In this document: piece after piece, positions 24,894-37,200 of the stretch
Position numbering within the stretch: position 1 is the first letter of the stretch
How the letters are laid out: each line of letters starts with the position of its first letter
DNA from: Sphagnum compactum
Lineage: Eukaryota; Bryophyta; Sphagnopsida; Sphagnales
Length of the DNA stretch: 64,000 bases
Reading direction: 5' to 3'
NCBI GenBank assembly: GCA_965153455.1
Contig: OZ234504.1
Coordinates: 11,780,001 to 11,844,000, forward strand
Program-made: the position numbers and the translations under genes
The notes under the pieces: model-generated
What the model was told of the DNA's origin: nothing
The model's input: the letters and a program-made list of their open reading frames with translations, nothing else
Database searches by the model: none

Positions 24894-26261
24894 TTAACCT
24901 AAGAATGGCAAATTGTGCACCACGGAAGGAGTGCGAGTGTCAAAATTGTTATGCCGCCAATGCATGACCGTGGCAAAAACAACTACAACAATGGCACCCA
25001 AACTCATTATCCCACTACATGCGAACCCAAGCATCGCACCAACTTCACTACGATCCCAATATTCCAAATATATTGAGAATATTTGAAGGGAAAGAGCAAA
25101 GACAAAAAGAATTGGTCCAATTGCATCCAACCAATCTTTTTTCAGCACATGCCAGTCCACTTGTATTGTGAAGACCACTATTGCACTCACAATCACCACA
25201 AGACACATGAATGCCATTCTCGTACATGTCTCCTTGTCATCAAATGACCATCGAGTGCAGTAGCATTGGTATGATATTTCTTGTTCTTGTACAGGGTCCA
25301 AATAGATGACGAGCACATGTTGGCTTAGACCTCCATAGAAACGAACCAAAGAATGAACAATGACCAACATGCTAAAACCAAAGCCTATGCCTTCTACAGG
25401 ACTCACAGACAAACCTTTTACAGCCCTATACGAGATGGCTGTCATATACCCTATTGCTTGAATAGCAATGATGGCAGTTGCTATACTACCCTTACCTCGT
25501 AGAAACAGAAGTTGTTCATAAGTTGGAAGGACGTTACTTCTCAATAAAGCCTCTTTACCTTCTTCAGTTAAGGATACTAGATCTGAATTCTCAAACACCC
25601 TATGGCCTAGGGTTAGAGCATTGACCATACTTTTCTCCGTAAGTGTCTCACGTTTCTGTACATGTGTATCCGGTAGCACGAGTGATTTGCTTATTCCTAG
25701 CACAACCTCGGTTCCCACTAGGATACTTGTCGACTTCAAAACGGATGAATTACTAGTTCCGAATAGCAGAACACCAATATACCGTATGATCTTTAGGAAA
25801 TTGCGCGACTCATGCCTTAGATATTCCGGATTCATTGAGGCTATGAGGATTTGGCGAAATCTGAAGCTCACAAACATTGTCATAAGAGCCCCCCACAGGC
25901 CAGCTAATGGGAGGACGGCGACCACCCAAACAATCCTCACGATCACAGAAGGCTCGCCCGTTGTCGACTCCACTACTGCCGAAGCAGCCCATGCATCAGC
26001 TAGGAGGCTGAAGAATGCGAAGGCGCCACCCCACAGCGTGGCCGCCAGCTCTCGCGAGCACAAGGATGTAGGGGATGATGCAGGAGGCGACGGCTCAGGT
26101 TCTTCATGAGCAGCCACCACAGTCGACACCAACGTAGCGGCCATAATGACGCCTTGGATCAGCAGCACTATCCTCAACTGCACATTCGAGGTCGCGCCGG
26201 ACTTGAACCAACTCCGAGTCATCTCTACAACGTCCATTTTGCCCAACAAGCTACTCATCAT
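24894..26261 (-). CDS. Polytopic membrane protein of unknown family
   Basis: A single open frame of 456 codons with the stop, beginning MMSSLLGKMDVVEM. I chose the first of two adjacent ATGs at 26261; the frame stays open upstream, but that part reads like non-coding sequence. I count about nine hydrophobic segments: residues near 28-47 (VLLIQGVIMAATLVSTVVAA), then ATLWGGAFAFFSLLAD, VWVVAVLPLAGLWGALM, a weaker IIRYIGVLLFG, TAIIAIQAIGYMTAI, GFGFSMLVIVHSL, CLVVIVSAIVVFTI, ILFVFALSLQIFSIYL and SGIMSLGAIVVVVFATVM. A soluble stretch of about 80 residues separates the fourth and fifth. No catalytic motif, transporter signature or signal peptide is recognised. The N-terminal third is GC-richer than its surroundings. 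The long intact frame argues for a real, expressed gene; the intron-less structure is unlike its neighbours. Confidence 0.72.
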   Translation of the reverse strand: MMSSLLGKMDVVEMTRSWFKSGATSNVQLRIVLLIQGVIMAATLVSTVVAAHEEPEPSPPASSPTSLCSRELAATLWGGAFAFFSLLADAWAASAVVESTTGEPSVIVRIVWVVAVLPLAGLWGALMTMFVSFRFRQILIASMNPEYLRHESRNFLKIIRYIGVLLFGTSNSSVLKSTSILVGTEVVLGISKSLVLPDTHVQKRETLTEKSMVNALTLGHRVFENSDLVSLTEEGKEALLRSNVLPTYEQLLFLRGKGSIATAIIAIQAIGYMTAISYRAVKGLSVSPVEGIGFGFSMLVIVHSLVRFYGGLSQHVLVIYLDPVQEQEISYQCYCTRWSFDDKETCTRMAFMCLVVIVSAIVVFTIQVDWHVLKKDWLDAIGPILFVFALSLQIFSIYLEYWDRSEVGAMLGFACSGIMSLGAIVVVVFATVMHWRHNNFDTRTPSVVHNLPFLG

Positions 26262-26317
26262 CACCAAATTTAAAAATAAATAAATTGGACTAATTTTCTC
26301 TACTTGGCGTCTACAAA

Positions 26318-26960
26318 GAGTGGAAAAAGCTGGAGATTTATCGTTTTTAAAGTGTAAATTCGAACAAAATTGCCCAGAAATTGGAAAAAGTCGCCAAAGT
26401 TTTCGAAACCACAAAACTGGAAAAAATAAAATCCTGATCGTCACTTGTCTCGCACGTCAACAGCGTGCTCCGTTGCTTGGTTTTGAACAAGTGCAGAGAT
26501 CCTCTCGTGGTTGGAAGACCAAATGAGAACGCAAGAATTCATAAACTCGAGTGAAAATTTACGAAGAAGATTATCATTCATGTGCTGAAAGAAATTGAGA
26601 ATACGATTGTCGATATTAACCGGGGCAACGATGGAGTTTATAGTACTGGGGACTCTGGGAGGGGAGAAATAACAAGAACAAATTTCCGACAGACTTCGGA
26701 TGCTTCCTCGCGACCTCCAAATCCGCCAGTGCCGACTTCGAAACGGAACTGGCACGGGTAATTCCCGTCGGATCGTTTGTCGCGACCTCCAAGCAGATAT
26801 TTTTATTTTATTTTATCGAATTTTGGCCACTTGGCGACAAGGAAAATTGGAAAAAATACGATATTTTCGTTTTCTAAGTGTGAATTCGAGAAATACTACT
26901 GAAAATTTGGGAAAATTTGCCAAAGTTTTGAAATCACAATTTTAAAAAAAAAACCTTGCC
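26318..26960 (-). promoter_or_regulatory. Duplicated upstream region of the membrane protein gene
   Basis: About 26318-26435 and 26842-26960 are diverged direct copies of about 115 bp sharing ATTCGA, ATTGGAAAAA, GCCAAAGTTTT and GAAA-CCACAA phrases. Between them, TCGCGACCTCCAA occurs twice (about 26708 and 26779) within a GC-rich patch. The copies sit immediately 5' of the gene on the minus strand, so they may be duplicated promoter sequence; that is inference. Confidence 0.4.
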
Positions 26961-27517
26961 TCCCAGTCCGCAATACCGACAAACGTAACGCGCACGGGAC
27001 GGAAACCGATGTCGGTCCAAAAGGCTGGTGTAGCGAGACCTTTTGTAAATACGGCTGTGCAATCTATAAATAGTAAAGAAAATTCATATTTTTGTTTTTC
27101 GAAATAATAAATAAATAAATAAGTAATTTCCGGCTCTCGGAAGGCTCAATACAGACTGTACTGGGCCTTCTGAGATCCAGAAGTTACAGCCAACATATGT
27201 ACAATCAAATCAACAAAATTGAGGCAAGGGAGGCTCTTGAAAATACAAACGAAAATTTGGGCCAAGACTTTTTACAAGTAGGGTAATGCCATGGTAGCAA
27301 GGCATTACATTATGAATCCAGGCACCCCAAGAGGTTTGGAATGTAATGGTCCATGCATTACACAACGTAATACGTACTCAATCCCAATACTTACTCAATC
27401 CCAACTTGTATGGACACACGTTATCCACATAAGGAGGTGCTTTAAACACATTGTGTTTGTGTTTTAAGGTGTCTTATTAGAACACAATGCTTATGCACAA
27501 AACTTAGCCTCTATACT

Positions 27518-27860
27518 AGTGTGGGGTGGGTGTTTGATTTCTTAAAGACCCACCATTTATGGATATTTTAAAAATTAGAGTCAAATACCTGTCGGTTATC
27601 GGTATTTGAGAAAATTAAAATTAAAAAACCACCAACATTGGGTATTTCAACACCCTCAAAGAACTGGTGGGTTCGCCAAAACCTTGTTGGTTTCTTCTTC
27701 GCAGGGTCTTTGCCTGTTCTTTGAATTTATTTATTTATTTTGGTGGGTTGGTTCCAAGGTTGGGTCTTTCAAATTTTGACCTGAATCAATTATATGCATG
27801 TCTAACTTGGTCAAATACCCGATGAGGGTTTGGTCCATAATCAAATACTCACCTAACACT
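27518..27860. mobile_element. MITE-like element with imperfect terminal inverted repeats
   Basis: The left end AGTGTGGGGTGGGTGTTTGA and the complement of the right end (AGTGTTAGGTGAGTATTTGA) match at 15 of 20 positions. ACT flanks both ends (27515-27517 and 27861-27863). No coding capacity; superfamily not assigned. Confidence 0.4.
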
Positions 27861-28925
27861 ACTCTACACACATTTTAATGCCATGTAAGATGCCTTACAT
27901 AAACATTGAAAGAATGAGAGAGGAATTATGTCTTCAGAACCCTTGCTTTTATATAATTATAGAAAATGGAAGTTGTCTAGTGCACCATTCATTATTGGCC
28001 TTTTTCTTACAGGCAAAATTTTGCCACAAAACTCAATTAAGAGTCAATAAATTGAAGTTAAAGTGTATATGGAGGTTTTTAATCGCCAGAAGTTAGAACT
28101 GATTTCTTTTGAATAGTTAAAATGGTCAGAATTTCTATATTGGGTTTTTAGTTGGTAGCTAAAATTATGGAAGGATGATTGCCATTTTGGTATCAAAACA
28201 AACTTTCCTTGGAAAGCACACTGGGTGGACATCAAAGGTCAACATTTGTTTTCTCTTGCTACATTTAGCCAGTTTTCTAAACCTGTTTTCAAAATGGCTA
28301 AAGTTATGTGCTTGTGGGATTTTCTAGTTGCCAAATTTCTTTGAAGTGTTTTGAAAAATCTCCAGAGTTCTCTATTGGGTTGTAACAAGTGCCAAAATTG
28401 TAAGGGATGCTTAATTTTTTCTTTCATATCACATATATAGCCAAATTTGACTAAACTGTCTTATGTATAATTGCCACTTCAGCTTCATCACAAAATGGAA
28501 AGAAAAATTGCTGGGTGGTCATCCAAAACAACATCTATGGCCTGGACGATACAGATCCGGTCACCATTTTACATAAGGATCCCGTATTGAGGAGATTTTT
28601 CTATTGTGAAACCTGAGTCGAGCTTATTGGAAGCATAAACATAATGTATTATGGAATGGGCAAGCAGCTGCCCATTATGCTGGGTAAGCCATCTTGACAA
28701 GCTCATTACATTAACATTGGTGTAATGAATGATTGAGACATGCCATTCATAATCTTCTACGTTGGAAGATTATGCAATGATATGCAAGTGATCTGATAGA
28801 AGGAACTACATACAAAAACAAACGTCACCCAACATACTATGGTTTTAAACATGAGCAAAAAGAAAACAAAGGGGCATAATCATTCAACACATATGTCATC
28901 AGAAATCACAAAGCAGAGGAGAACA
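27861..28925. other. Spacer with a degenerate internal duplication
   Basis: No gene is supported. Phrases such as TCTATATTGGGTTTTTAG and TCTATTGGGTTGTAAC, and GGGTGGACATC and GGGTGGTCATCC, occur in two blocks (about 28.12-28.25 and 28.36-28.54 kb), suggesting an old duplicated repeat. Confidence 0.3.
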
Positions 28926-29030
28926 AAAAAAGTCTTTTGCAACTTGTGGTTCGTAACTAAAAGTGTCATTTGCAACTACTTTGAGCTGCAAAATAGTTAC
29001 AAACAACAAGAAGTTGCAAAAGACTTTTTT
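28926..29030. repeat. 105-bp hairpin element with 20-bp perfect arms
   Basis: Arms 28926-28945 and 29011-29030 are exact inverted copies (AAAAAAGTCTTTTGCAACTT). Inside, CTTGTGGTTCGTAACT pairs imperfectly with AGTTACAAACAACAAG, so most of the element folds into one stem. It is a small foldback MITE or, less likely, a small-RNA hairpin. A (TTA)7 microsatellite follows at 29120-29141. Confidence 0.6.
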
Positions 29031-29239
29031 CTTTTTTCTTTTTTTCTATTTTGCTAGTAGGAGCCCCAAAGGAGAGGGTCATTGGGCAGGGCCATTGGGC
29101 CTTTAAAGCCCTTTCTTCGTTATTATTATTATTATTATTAATTACTTAATTTGTTTATTAATTTACATATAGGGTTGGGCCTTAAAGCCCCTTTTTTCCT
29201 TTCCTTTTTTTTAAAAATTATTTTATTTAATTTATTATT

Positions 29240-31960
29240 ATTTTTTTGGGTGGGGGTATGGTTCCCTTTGGATGGGGTCTCCCTTTGGGACTTTCCACCC
29301 GTCTTTGGCCCCTCCCCTTCATCCCAACCCCCATTCCCCCTTCCTCTCGTCTTAGTGTCTCCCTTCAGGCCCCTAGGTCTTCCTCTTCTATGTAGGAGTG
29401 GGGCCCTAGCCCAACGTGATGACCCTTGTGTAGGATGTGGAGGTTTGTTTTGTCGACGTGGCTTGGCATGTCATCAAAATTTCTGTTGAGCATTTCAAGC
29501 TATTTCCCAAGATGGTCAGCAGGGTCCCATAGTTTCTCCAATTCTCCCGTCTCCCTTGCTTACAACTTGGGCATGGGTTTTGGGGTTAAACACCCTTTTG
29601 CTTTCCATTTGGGTTTACCTTGTCCTTGATTATATATTTGCGAATCTTTGGCATTGAGGTGAGAGGTGCAACTAGCATTTTGTCTACCCTTGGATTGGGT
29701 GGCTACAGACCCGACCAATGTAACAGCGTGGCACCTATTCCTTTTACTGGTGCCTTTTACTCCCAGTTAGAGGGGTTCAGCTGGTCACAAGGAGACCAAG
29801 GCACGATTACGACAATTTATGGTTAACGATTGGGAGGAGCTTTAGGCAGAACATCCTTTTCAAGCTTAGGCACTTGCTGTAGTTGTATCTTCATATCAGA
29901 CACCTTCTTGGGACGTGCCCCCCCACACGTCCAAGTAGTTTTTCGGCCTCCCCACCACCACTGCATTGCTTCACGAAAAGTTTTGCCTTAGGGTGTGCTA
30001 GGGAGTATGCCCATGCAACTCGAGTTCTTTCCCATCTTGCCTCAACCCCAACCTCCTTTTGAAACTATTTGCACTTTGCAAGCCTGACATCCCTCGGATC
30101 TATTGTCGCCTTGCTCGGATTCCTTGATGGGCTTCCAACTAGATTTAAAGTTGGAGCTTTCCTTAGATTCCTTTAGGCTAGCATTCATGCGTATGTCATA
30201 TCTTTCTGCAAGTGGGTTTTCAGGCATGGTCTTCAAACACCTCTAAGATTCTTTCAACACGGAGGACTCAGCTAGTGGTTTTACATAATTATTCTAGACA
30301 TGTTTTCATGTTGTCGATCATACCCTAAGGCCCATTGTTTGAGTTCTTATTGCTACCAAGTTGTTAGCTTTGGCCAAACCTTTAAAAAACATTCAATCGA
30401 TTGTAGCAAATGAAGTCATTTATCAAATGGTGATTAGAGCTCTATGCCTACAACTTTGAGATACATTTTTTGCTCATTTGTCTCCTCATCAGTTTAGAGT
30501 CACAATTAGGGGTGGATGTGAAGCGATGGTGCATGGTATTCGACCTACCTTGGATGCCCATCCTGATTGGGTGATGTTATAGGTGGATGTCGCAAATGCC
30601 TTCAACACAATTTCATATCAAATCATCTTTCAGGAGCTTTCCGCAATTGGCAATCCTTTGTCATAGTTTTTTTGTTTTGTTCGATCCTTTTATGCCCAAC
30701 ACCTCCCCCTTTACTTTAGTCATCATTCTCCTTCCGTCGATTTTTTTATTATTGCTTCTTCTATAAGTACTTGTCAGGGTGATCTACTAGCAGGTCCTTT
30801 TTTTGCTTTTGTTCATTTTTGCACTTTGCAAAGTTTGACATCTGTTTTTCCTTCTTATCTTTTCCCCACCCTAGTTGATGACACCCACATTCTTGGCCTT
30901 ACTTCATTAGTTCCTTCTACTTTTGATCCTTTTGTTTCGTAGTTAGCTAAGGTGGGGTTGGTTGTTTAGCCCTATAAGTGCACGGCCTATTTTCCTTTGG
31001 GGTTACCTTTCGATTTCTCCCCTCTTATTGGTTTTTGTTGCCCTTTAAATGGCATTAGAGTTTTAGGTGTCCCTTTTCGTTCTGCTTCTTTCACATCTTC
31101 TTTTCTGCAGGATGCTTCAGACAAGGATGTTTGACATTAAATGCACTCTTGAAGTTGGGGGATGTTCAAATAACTTTTGGGATCCTCCCCCAATGTTTCG
31201 CGCAAAGACCATCCTATCTATTCTAAATCTTCCCCCCTTTCCTGAGCTTTCGACATTAACTTACGTTTTTTTGACTCCACCTTAATGTAGGTTTTTGGGA
31301 GGCTTTTAGGCCCAAACTCATTTGAGTGCCTATAGGCCTCCTTAGTGTGTCAACAAGTGTCTCTCCCCATTTCTTGCGGAGGTGTAAGCCTCATTTTAGC
31401 AGAAGTGATTGCATCAGTAGCTTACTTTGCAAGTTGGGCCCTCGTCACACCCATTAATGCCTCTAAATTCTTGTTGGATAGTCACCCATTCTTATTGGAG
31501 GCAATAGGTGCCACCAATTTGGGTTTCATTTCCTTTTCAAACCTATTTGAAATTAGCATAGGAGCTTTTACCTCCGGGGATAGTAACTCGTGTACCCCAA
31601 TCGAATGGTTTATAGAAAGAAGAACAGATTATCTTTAGGAACACATTTCAGAGAGTTTGCACGACTATTCATTTTCTAGCATTATTTGTAACTTGGGTTC
31701 CAATATTGATTGTGCACACCTGAGGTTTTGTGCAAGGCTAGGGGCTAGTGCTTGGCTTTGAATTCAACCTATTTTCCCTTCATTTTGTTTGGCTTCAAAT
31801 GTCTTAACATCTGCATTGTGTACTAGGTTGGATCTCCCCACCCTTCAGTTCTTGGTTTGACCCATTGCATTTGTTGCCAATCATTGGATCTAATGGGGAT
31901 TCACCTTCTTTATTATTCCCATCATGAGGAACGAACTACATCCCATGACACTATTTGGGA
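29240..31960 (+). pseudogene. LINE-like reverse transcriptase remnant
   Basis: Translation of about 30.48-31.1 kb, across stops and frame changes, gives a non-LTR-type reverse transcriptase: RGGCEAMVHGIRPTLDAHPD, then VDVANAFNTIS (palm motif A), VRSFYAQHLPLYFSHH, STCQGDLLAGPFFAF (motif B, normally QGDPL) and LVDDTHI at the catalytic position normally held by ADD. About 31.34-31.64 kb reads ISCGGVSLILAEVIASVAYF, like the C-terminal part of such proteins. Upstream, CVGCGGLFCRRGLACHQ (about 29.43 kb) looks like a zinc-binding remnant. Stops are too many for activity. Ends and any poly-A tail are not clear. Confidence 0.7.
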
Positions 31961-32009
31961 TGCCTTTGCTTCCATTGCCAATGATGTAGGGTTCCATGTA
32001 AGGTTTTCA

Positions 32010-32590
32010 TAACTAACATCATGTAGCCAATTTGTGTCAAGTGTCACATCAGCATCCGTTCGGACACATCGGTCATGTCCATCTGTTTGGATGCGACATT
32101 TGTTTTTCCCCACCAATCTGCCTTATGGGTGCATGGTGATAGAAAATAGTTTCCGTCACCATCTATGGGCAGAACAAGACTACGACGAAAATGTTGTTGT
32201 CACCAACGTTTTGCCGCCAACATTACTTTTGTCACCAATTGTTGGGAGACAAAAATATATTTCCATTGCCAAATCGTTTGACAACAAATGTGTCGCCAAA
32301 TATATTTTTCGTCACCAAATTGTTTGATGATGGAAGCATATTTCTATTGCTTGATCGTGTGGCGACAAAAGCATACATTTGTCGCCAAACAATTTGGCAA
32401 CGGAAAATATGCTTCCATTATCATATGATTAGGCAACAGAATACATTGTCGTCGCCGATCATGTGGCGACATGCATTATTTTTGTTGCCTGAACCACATG
32501 GCAATGGAAATGTATTTTCGTCACCCAACAATTTGGTGATAGATTGTGATTATTTTCACCAAAATTATGGCAAGAAATAGGCATTAGGAT
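32010..32590. repeat. Subterminal-type array of GTCGCCAA/TTGGCGAC motifs
   Basis: After a unique-looking leader (ACATCATGTAGCCAATTTG, about 32020), about 400 bp is filled with variants of TTTGTCGCCAAA and TTTGGCGACAAA in both orientations. Such arrays are typical of the subterminal regions of CACTA (EnSpm) and some other DNA transposons. The leader and array recur at 63.2-64.0 kb. The hAT-type remnant starts about 470 bp further right and could be internal to the same element or a neighbour. Confidence 0.55.
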
Positions 32591-33059
32591 TACACTTTTT
32601 TGGCAAGTGAATGTATGCCAAAATTTTGTCGCCATTCTGGTATATAAAATCCGAAAATTTTTCAACAAAAATATTTTATCCTTTGAGGTGTGTGGGTTTT
32701 GTGTTGTGCAAATAACCTTTGCCATATACCTTGGAAAGGAGGGGCAATAACTTTTTGGGTGTATGAAGTTATGGATTGCCATATTGCATTTGCAATTGGT
32801 GCTCAATTTCATATATTAGCCCTTAAAGTGCATCAAACCTTATTGATAGTTACCAAATTCTTTAATCCCTATTTTCATTTACTAAATCCCTTAATCTTTT
32901 TATCCATGTTGATGGTACTTTTTGATGGAAGTTAGGTGGAAGACATGGGACCCATGGTACATAGAGCTTGTAAACAAGTTGGGGAGATTAAAATGTAGGT
33001 TTTACAGCAATGTGATGACATATCGCAAGGATAGAATGCTGTACCATTTAGGATATTGA

Positions 33060-34275
33060 GGAGGAAGCAATGGGAAAGGTGGTATTTTGGCTTGTCCAAA
33101 GGCATGGTCAAAAGTCAAAGTAGTGTTTGCTTCATGTTGGGGCAACATTCCTCAACCATTAGATGACATGTTTATGTCGACGCCTAATGGACCAATGGAA
33201 GATGTGGCCATTGAAACACCCATTACCTCTATGGAAGGGGAAATTGCATTGACATCTCAAGTTGAAGGTGCTTGGATTTCCACTCCACCTACAAACAACA
33301 CTAAAGGTCCTAACAAATCCACAAATAACCCAAGTCGAACCTTTCGACAGGTATCCTTACAAGAGGGTTTGAACTATGCCCAAAAATAAGCTTTGGACAA
33401 TAAGTGGGTGTCTTTCTTTTATGAAGCAAACATCTCGTTCAATGTTGCACAACAACCGACATTCATAGAAGCTGTGAAAGCTATTTTAGAGGTGTGAACA
33501 TTCTACAAACCCCCAACGTACCATCCATTGCACATGGGTTTGTCAAAACAATCCAAGGTTGATGTGTCCAAGAATGTTTCTAAGAGGACATGGAATTCCA
33601 TGCACAAGTATGGAGCCACAATTTGTTCTGATGGGTGGGACAATGTGTCAAGGCGGCCGTCGTTGAACATGATGCTCTTTCTTCTTGTTGGGAATGTATT
33701 TTTAAGCTCCATCGACACAACGGGGAAGCGCAAGGATGTGGAATAGATCTATCTATGATACCTTGGCTAGATACGTTGCAACTATTGGAGAGGACAACAT
33801 TGTACAAATATGTCCAAACAATGTTTCAAACATGTAAAATGCAGTTGACCTTTTGACTTGTCTTTCCCCAACCTTTACTTCCAAGGTTGTGTGGTTCATT
33901 GCTTGGATTTACTACTAGAAGATTTGGGGAAAAAAAAGTGGGTGAAGTGGATCATGAAGAGGGTGAAAGTAATTATCTGCTTTATATGGGGACACCATGC
34001 ACCACTTGCAATCTTTTATCATTTCGAGCCAAAATTGATGCTTCAAAACCCCGTTGAAATGCAATTTACAACCACATTCTTAATGATTGAAAGGTTGTTG
34101 AAGGTGAGACTTGTTCTTGAGGAAATTATCATCGATCTAGAATGGAGTGCCTTTGTCAACACACTTCATGGGGCCCATCGACACAAGTCCCTCACCAAGG
34201 CGAGGTTTGTGCGAGGCAACATTAGGAAAGATAAAGCAAAGTTGTCCTTTCTTTTCTTTGGTTTTGGTTCATGAT
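33060..34275 (+). pseudogene. hAT-type transposase remnant (DUF659)
   Basis: Frames 33528-33746 and 33858-34274 carry family motifs: ATICSDGWDNVSRRPSLNMM, followed by FLSSIDTTGKRKD (the DUF659 part), then GCVVHCLDLLLEDLGKKKW and, further on, FTTTFLMIERLL. These are the usual order in plant hAT transposase-like proteins. Stops and at least two frame changes separate the blocks. The N-terminal BED finger is not recognisable and I find no C-terminal dimerisation domain in the next 500 bases. Non-functional. Confidence 0.78.
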
Positions 34276-37200
34276 TGCTTTGTGGTTGACAATTTGGCAG
34301 CCCCATTATATATTTGACCCGTGTGCTCCTTATGCAATTCTTTCCACTCCAAATTAATGAGTGCAACAATATCACCAACTTCCTTGTCAAGTAGTACATT
34401 CATCTCATATGGGGCAAGAGGGGTTCATTTTCAGTTGCAATTTATGTTCATGTGTGAAAAAGAAGTATTTTGATACACCCAAAATATGGATTCCATGAAT
34501 CATGAAAAACATTTTGAAATGTATTTCCACTTCCACTGGGTGGAACCACTTGGTGTTGATACTAAGTAGTCGTAGCCCCTTTGATTCTCTATTTTCTAGA
34601 GAACCAACCTACATTGTCTAGACCAGTTCTCAATCACCACTGGCATGTGATAATTCTTTTTCATGTTCACTACTTGTTCCTGTTGTTACAGCTGAAAAGC
34701 TTGAATGTGGTAATGAGTTCTGAGCTCCTTAGTTTGCTTCTTTTCAAGGACACATGGAACATACCAACAAAACTGGGATTGTGGTTGTTCCATTAGTTTA
34801 ATATAGATTGTTTAATATATAGGTACCTGGAATTTTGACTAGTGTTTGCAGAAGCACCATCATGGCAAGTATATATGGGTCATCAAATTTCACACTAAGA
34901 AATACAAGTATTTCCTCTAAGTAACATGCTTCATTTGGGTCTCTTTTTTCTTTTTCCTCACCAACAATTTCTTTCAGAATATTCTTCCTTTTGTGAAAAC
35001 AAGAGAGGACCTTCTAGATTCTTCATACAGCAAAAAGCATTTCCTAAGGTTTCCATTGTGTGAGATCAGGGGAATAGCGGCCAAGCCCAAGTTCTCCTCT
35101 CCAAGCATATGGAAGGGGAAATGGCTTGCCCTTTGTAAAGGATAAGATGGCTTTATACATTAGGCTTAATAGACAAAAGAAAATGATAGTAAAAGATAAA
35201 GATATATTACATGAAATTCCACTTAAGGGGGATCTTATGCCGACTTAAGATCCCTTAACCTCTAGGCATAAGACCCCTCCCACTCTTAAGGATTAGGTGT
35301 GAGAACTCTCCTCCTCCTACATCTTGCAAACTATGCATTTTAAAGTTCATGTTACCAAGTGTAATAACTCCTCTGCTGAGAGGAGGCACTTTCAGTCTTT
35401 GGGGGTGGCCATTTCCTTTCAAAATGCCCATGTTATATATGTATGAATCCAAAAAAATTTGTGATACCCGGAGTGATACCAGAAGGATATTCACTCGGCA
35501 TAAAACTTAAATTACCTTAGCTAGTTTGAACACAATTGGGGTTCACATCCTTCCCATGGATGAATATTTTCACAGCATTGTGAAGGGGTATCCTAGAGAT
35601 ACATGGAGTGTGGAATGATTCCAAACTTTTTAGAACATTGGCAATATTGGCCATTTTCCTACTTAAAACCCTATTGTATTATGATGACATCCTGGCTGGG
35701 ATTTTACAAAGTACATGCAAGGCCTTTTAAAGCTTAGCATGGGCCTTATGTACCCCTTGGTGTATACTAAGTAAAGATTGGTTGGGCGGTTCTCACTTTT
35801 TCGTGAGAACCATTTGGTTTCAGTTTTTGGGGCAGGTTCTAAGAACCGCCCTGGTTCTAAAATTTTTTTTTTTCCCATTCTGAACACTGCCCTGGTTTTC
35901 AGAATTAAATGTTTTTTTGGTTAGGTAGTTTTCAAGGTTAATGTTTTGTTTTAATCATTTTTGAATAAATATGAATTTTTAAAAATGCACATATTTTGCT
36001 AAATTTTGCATTTCGTTTTGAAATGTGATCACAATTTCAAATCAAAATCCAAACATTTTGAGATCTTAAATATCATATACATTGTATCACATTTGCGTGT
36101 TGTATCAAGTTCATGAACTTTAAATAGACCCGAAATTTCAAAAAGCAAACAAAATGATTTTTTTTAGGTTTGAATGTTTTTTAGATGTGTTTAATAGTCT
36201 CACATTACTAGATTTTTTTTCAAAATTAAAGAGTTTGAATTATGAAGATTAAAGGGCCTTTTAAATGAAAATAATATTATTGAATGAAGCATTAAACATC
36301 CTTTGTTCAAACCAAAATTCAAAATTGGAACATGTAATGATTCAATTTAAATTTCATAACATCCATATTAGTGATCAAGCATAATTTGTCATGATTAACA
36401 TATCATTAAAGTGGCACCACATAAACATATGTAAGAATAAATTATAGAAAGTTGACTTTTTAACATAGATTTTAACTCATTTCAACTCATTTCAACCCTT
36501 AGATAAAAAATTTATATTCATCAAGTTCACAATTTCTAACTCTAAATGCATATCACATGTATAAGAAATCATACAAAAAACCATGTCTAGTTGATTTTTA
36601 AAAACCCATTTTGGCATATCCTATGTTTATGTTTGTAAACCAAAATATTCATGCACAATTATGTACACTTAAAAAATCACCACCACCACATGAATTATCT
36701 TATTTTGGATTATATAATAATAAATTTGTTTCATAAATGTTATTCGTAGAAAGTAGCCCTAAGAATCTCCTAGAATCCTTTTTCCTTTTTTTGATACCCC
36801 AACCATTAATGGACCAATAACCTACATATTGTGATGTAATATACATTCAATAATGATATGTAAAAATATAAATAACTTCTATCAACATTTGAGGATGAAA
36901 AAACCTTAATTTAACATATTGTAGCAAAAAATGTTTTGTGCCAATAATTTGTGACATCATAATTTGTGTTACTTTTTCGTACACATTCCTTCACATCCAA
37001 CTGCCACAACACACATCATGAAATAACAAAGAAACTTTGAATTTCGTACATCATGCACATTGCAAAAATTATGGGGTTCAATTTTGAAAAATTGAAATGA
37101 TTATTTTAAGGAATCACAATTTTTTTTAAAAATATGGATATTTTTTCAAAATCATGCAAGGAATTTAAAAAGGAAAAAACCATCATTTTAATTTTTATTT

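Noticed and set aside
35255-35887. Minus-strand frames 35255-35494 and 35663-35887 as possible retrotransposon gag pieces
   Set aside because: No CCHC knuckle, protease or other defining motif; similarity could not be supported by eye.
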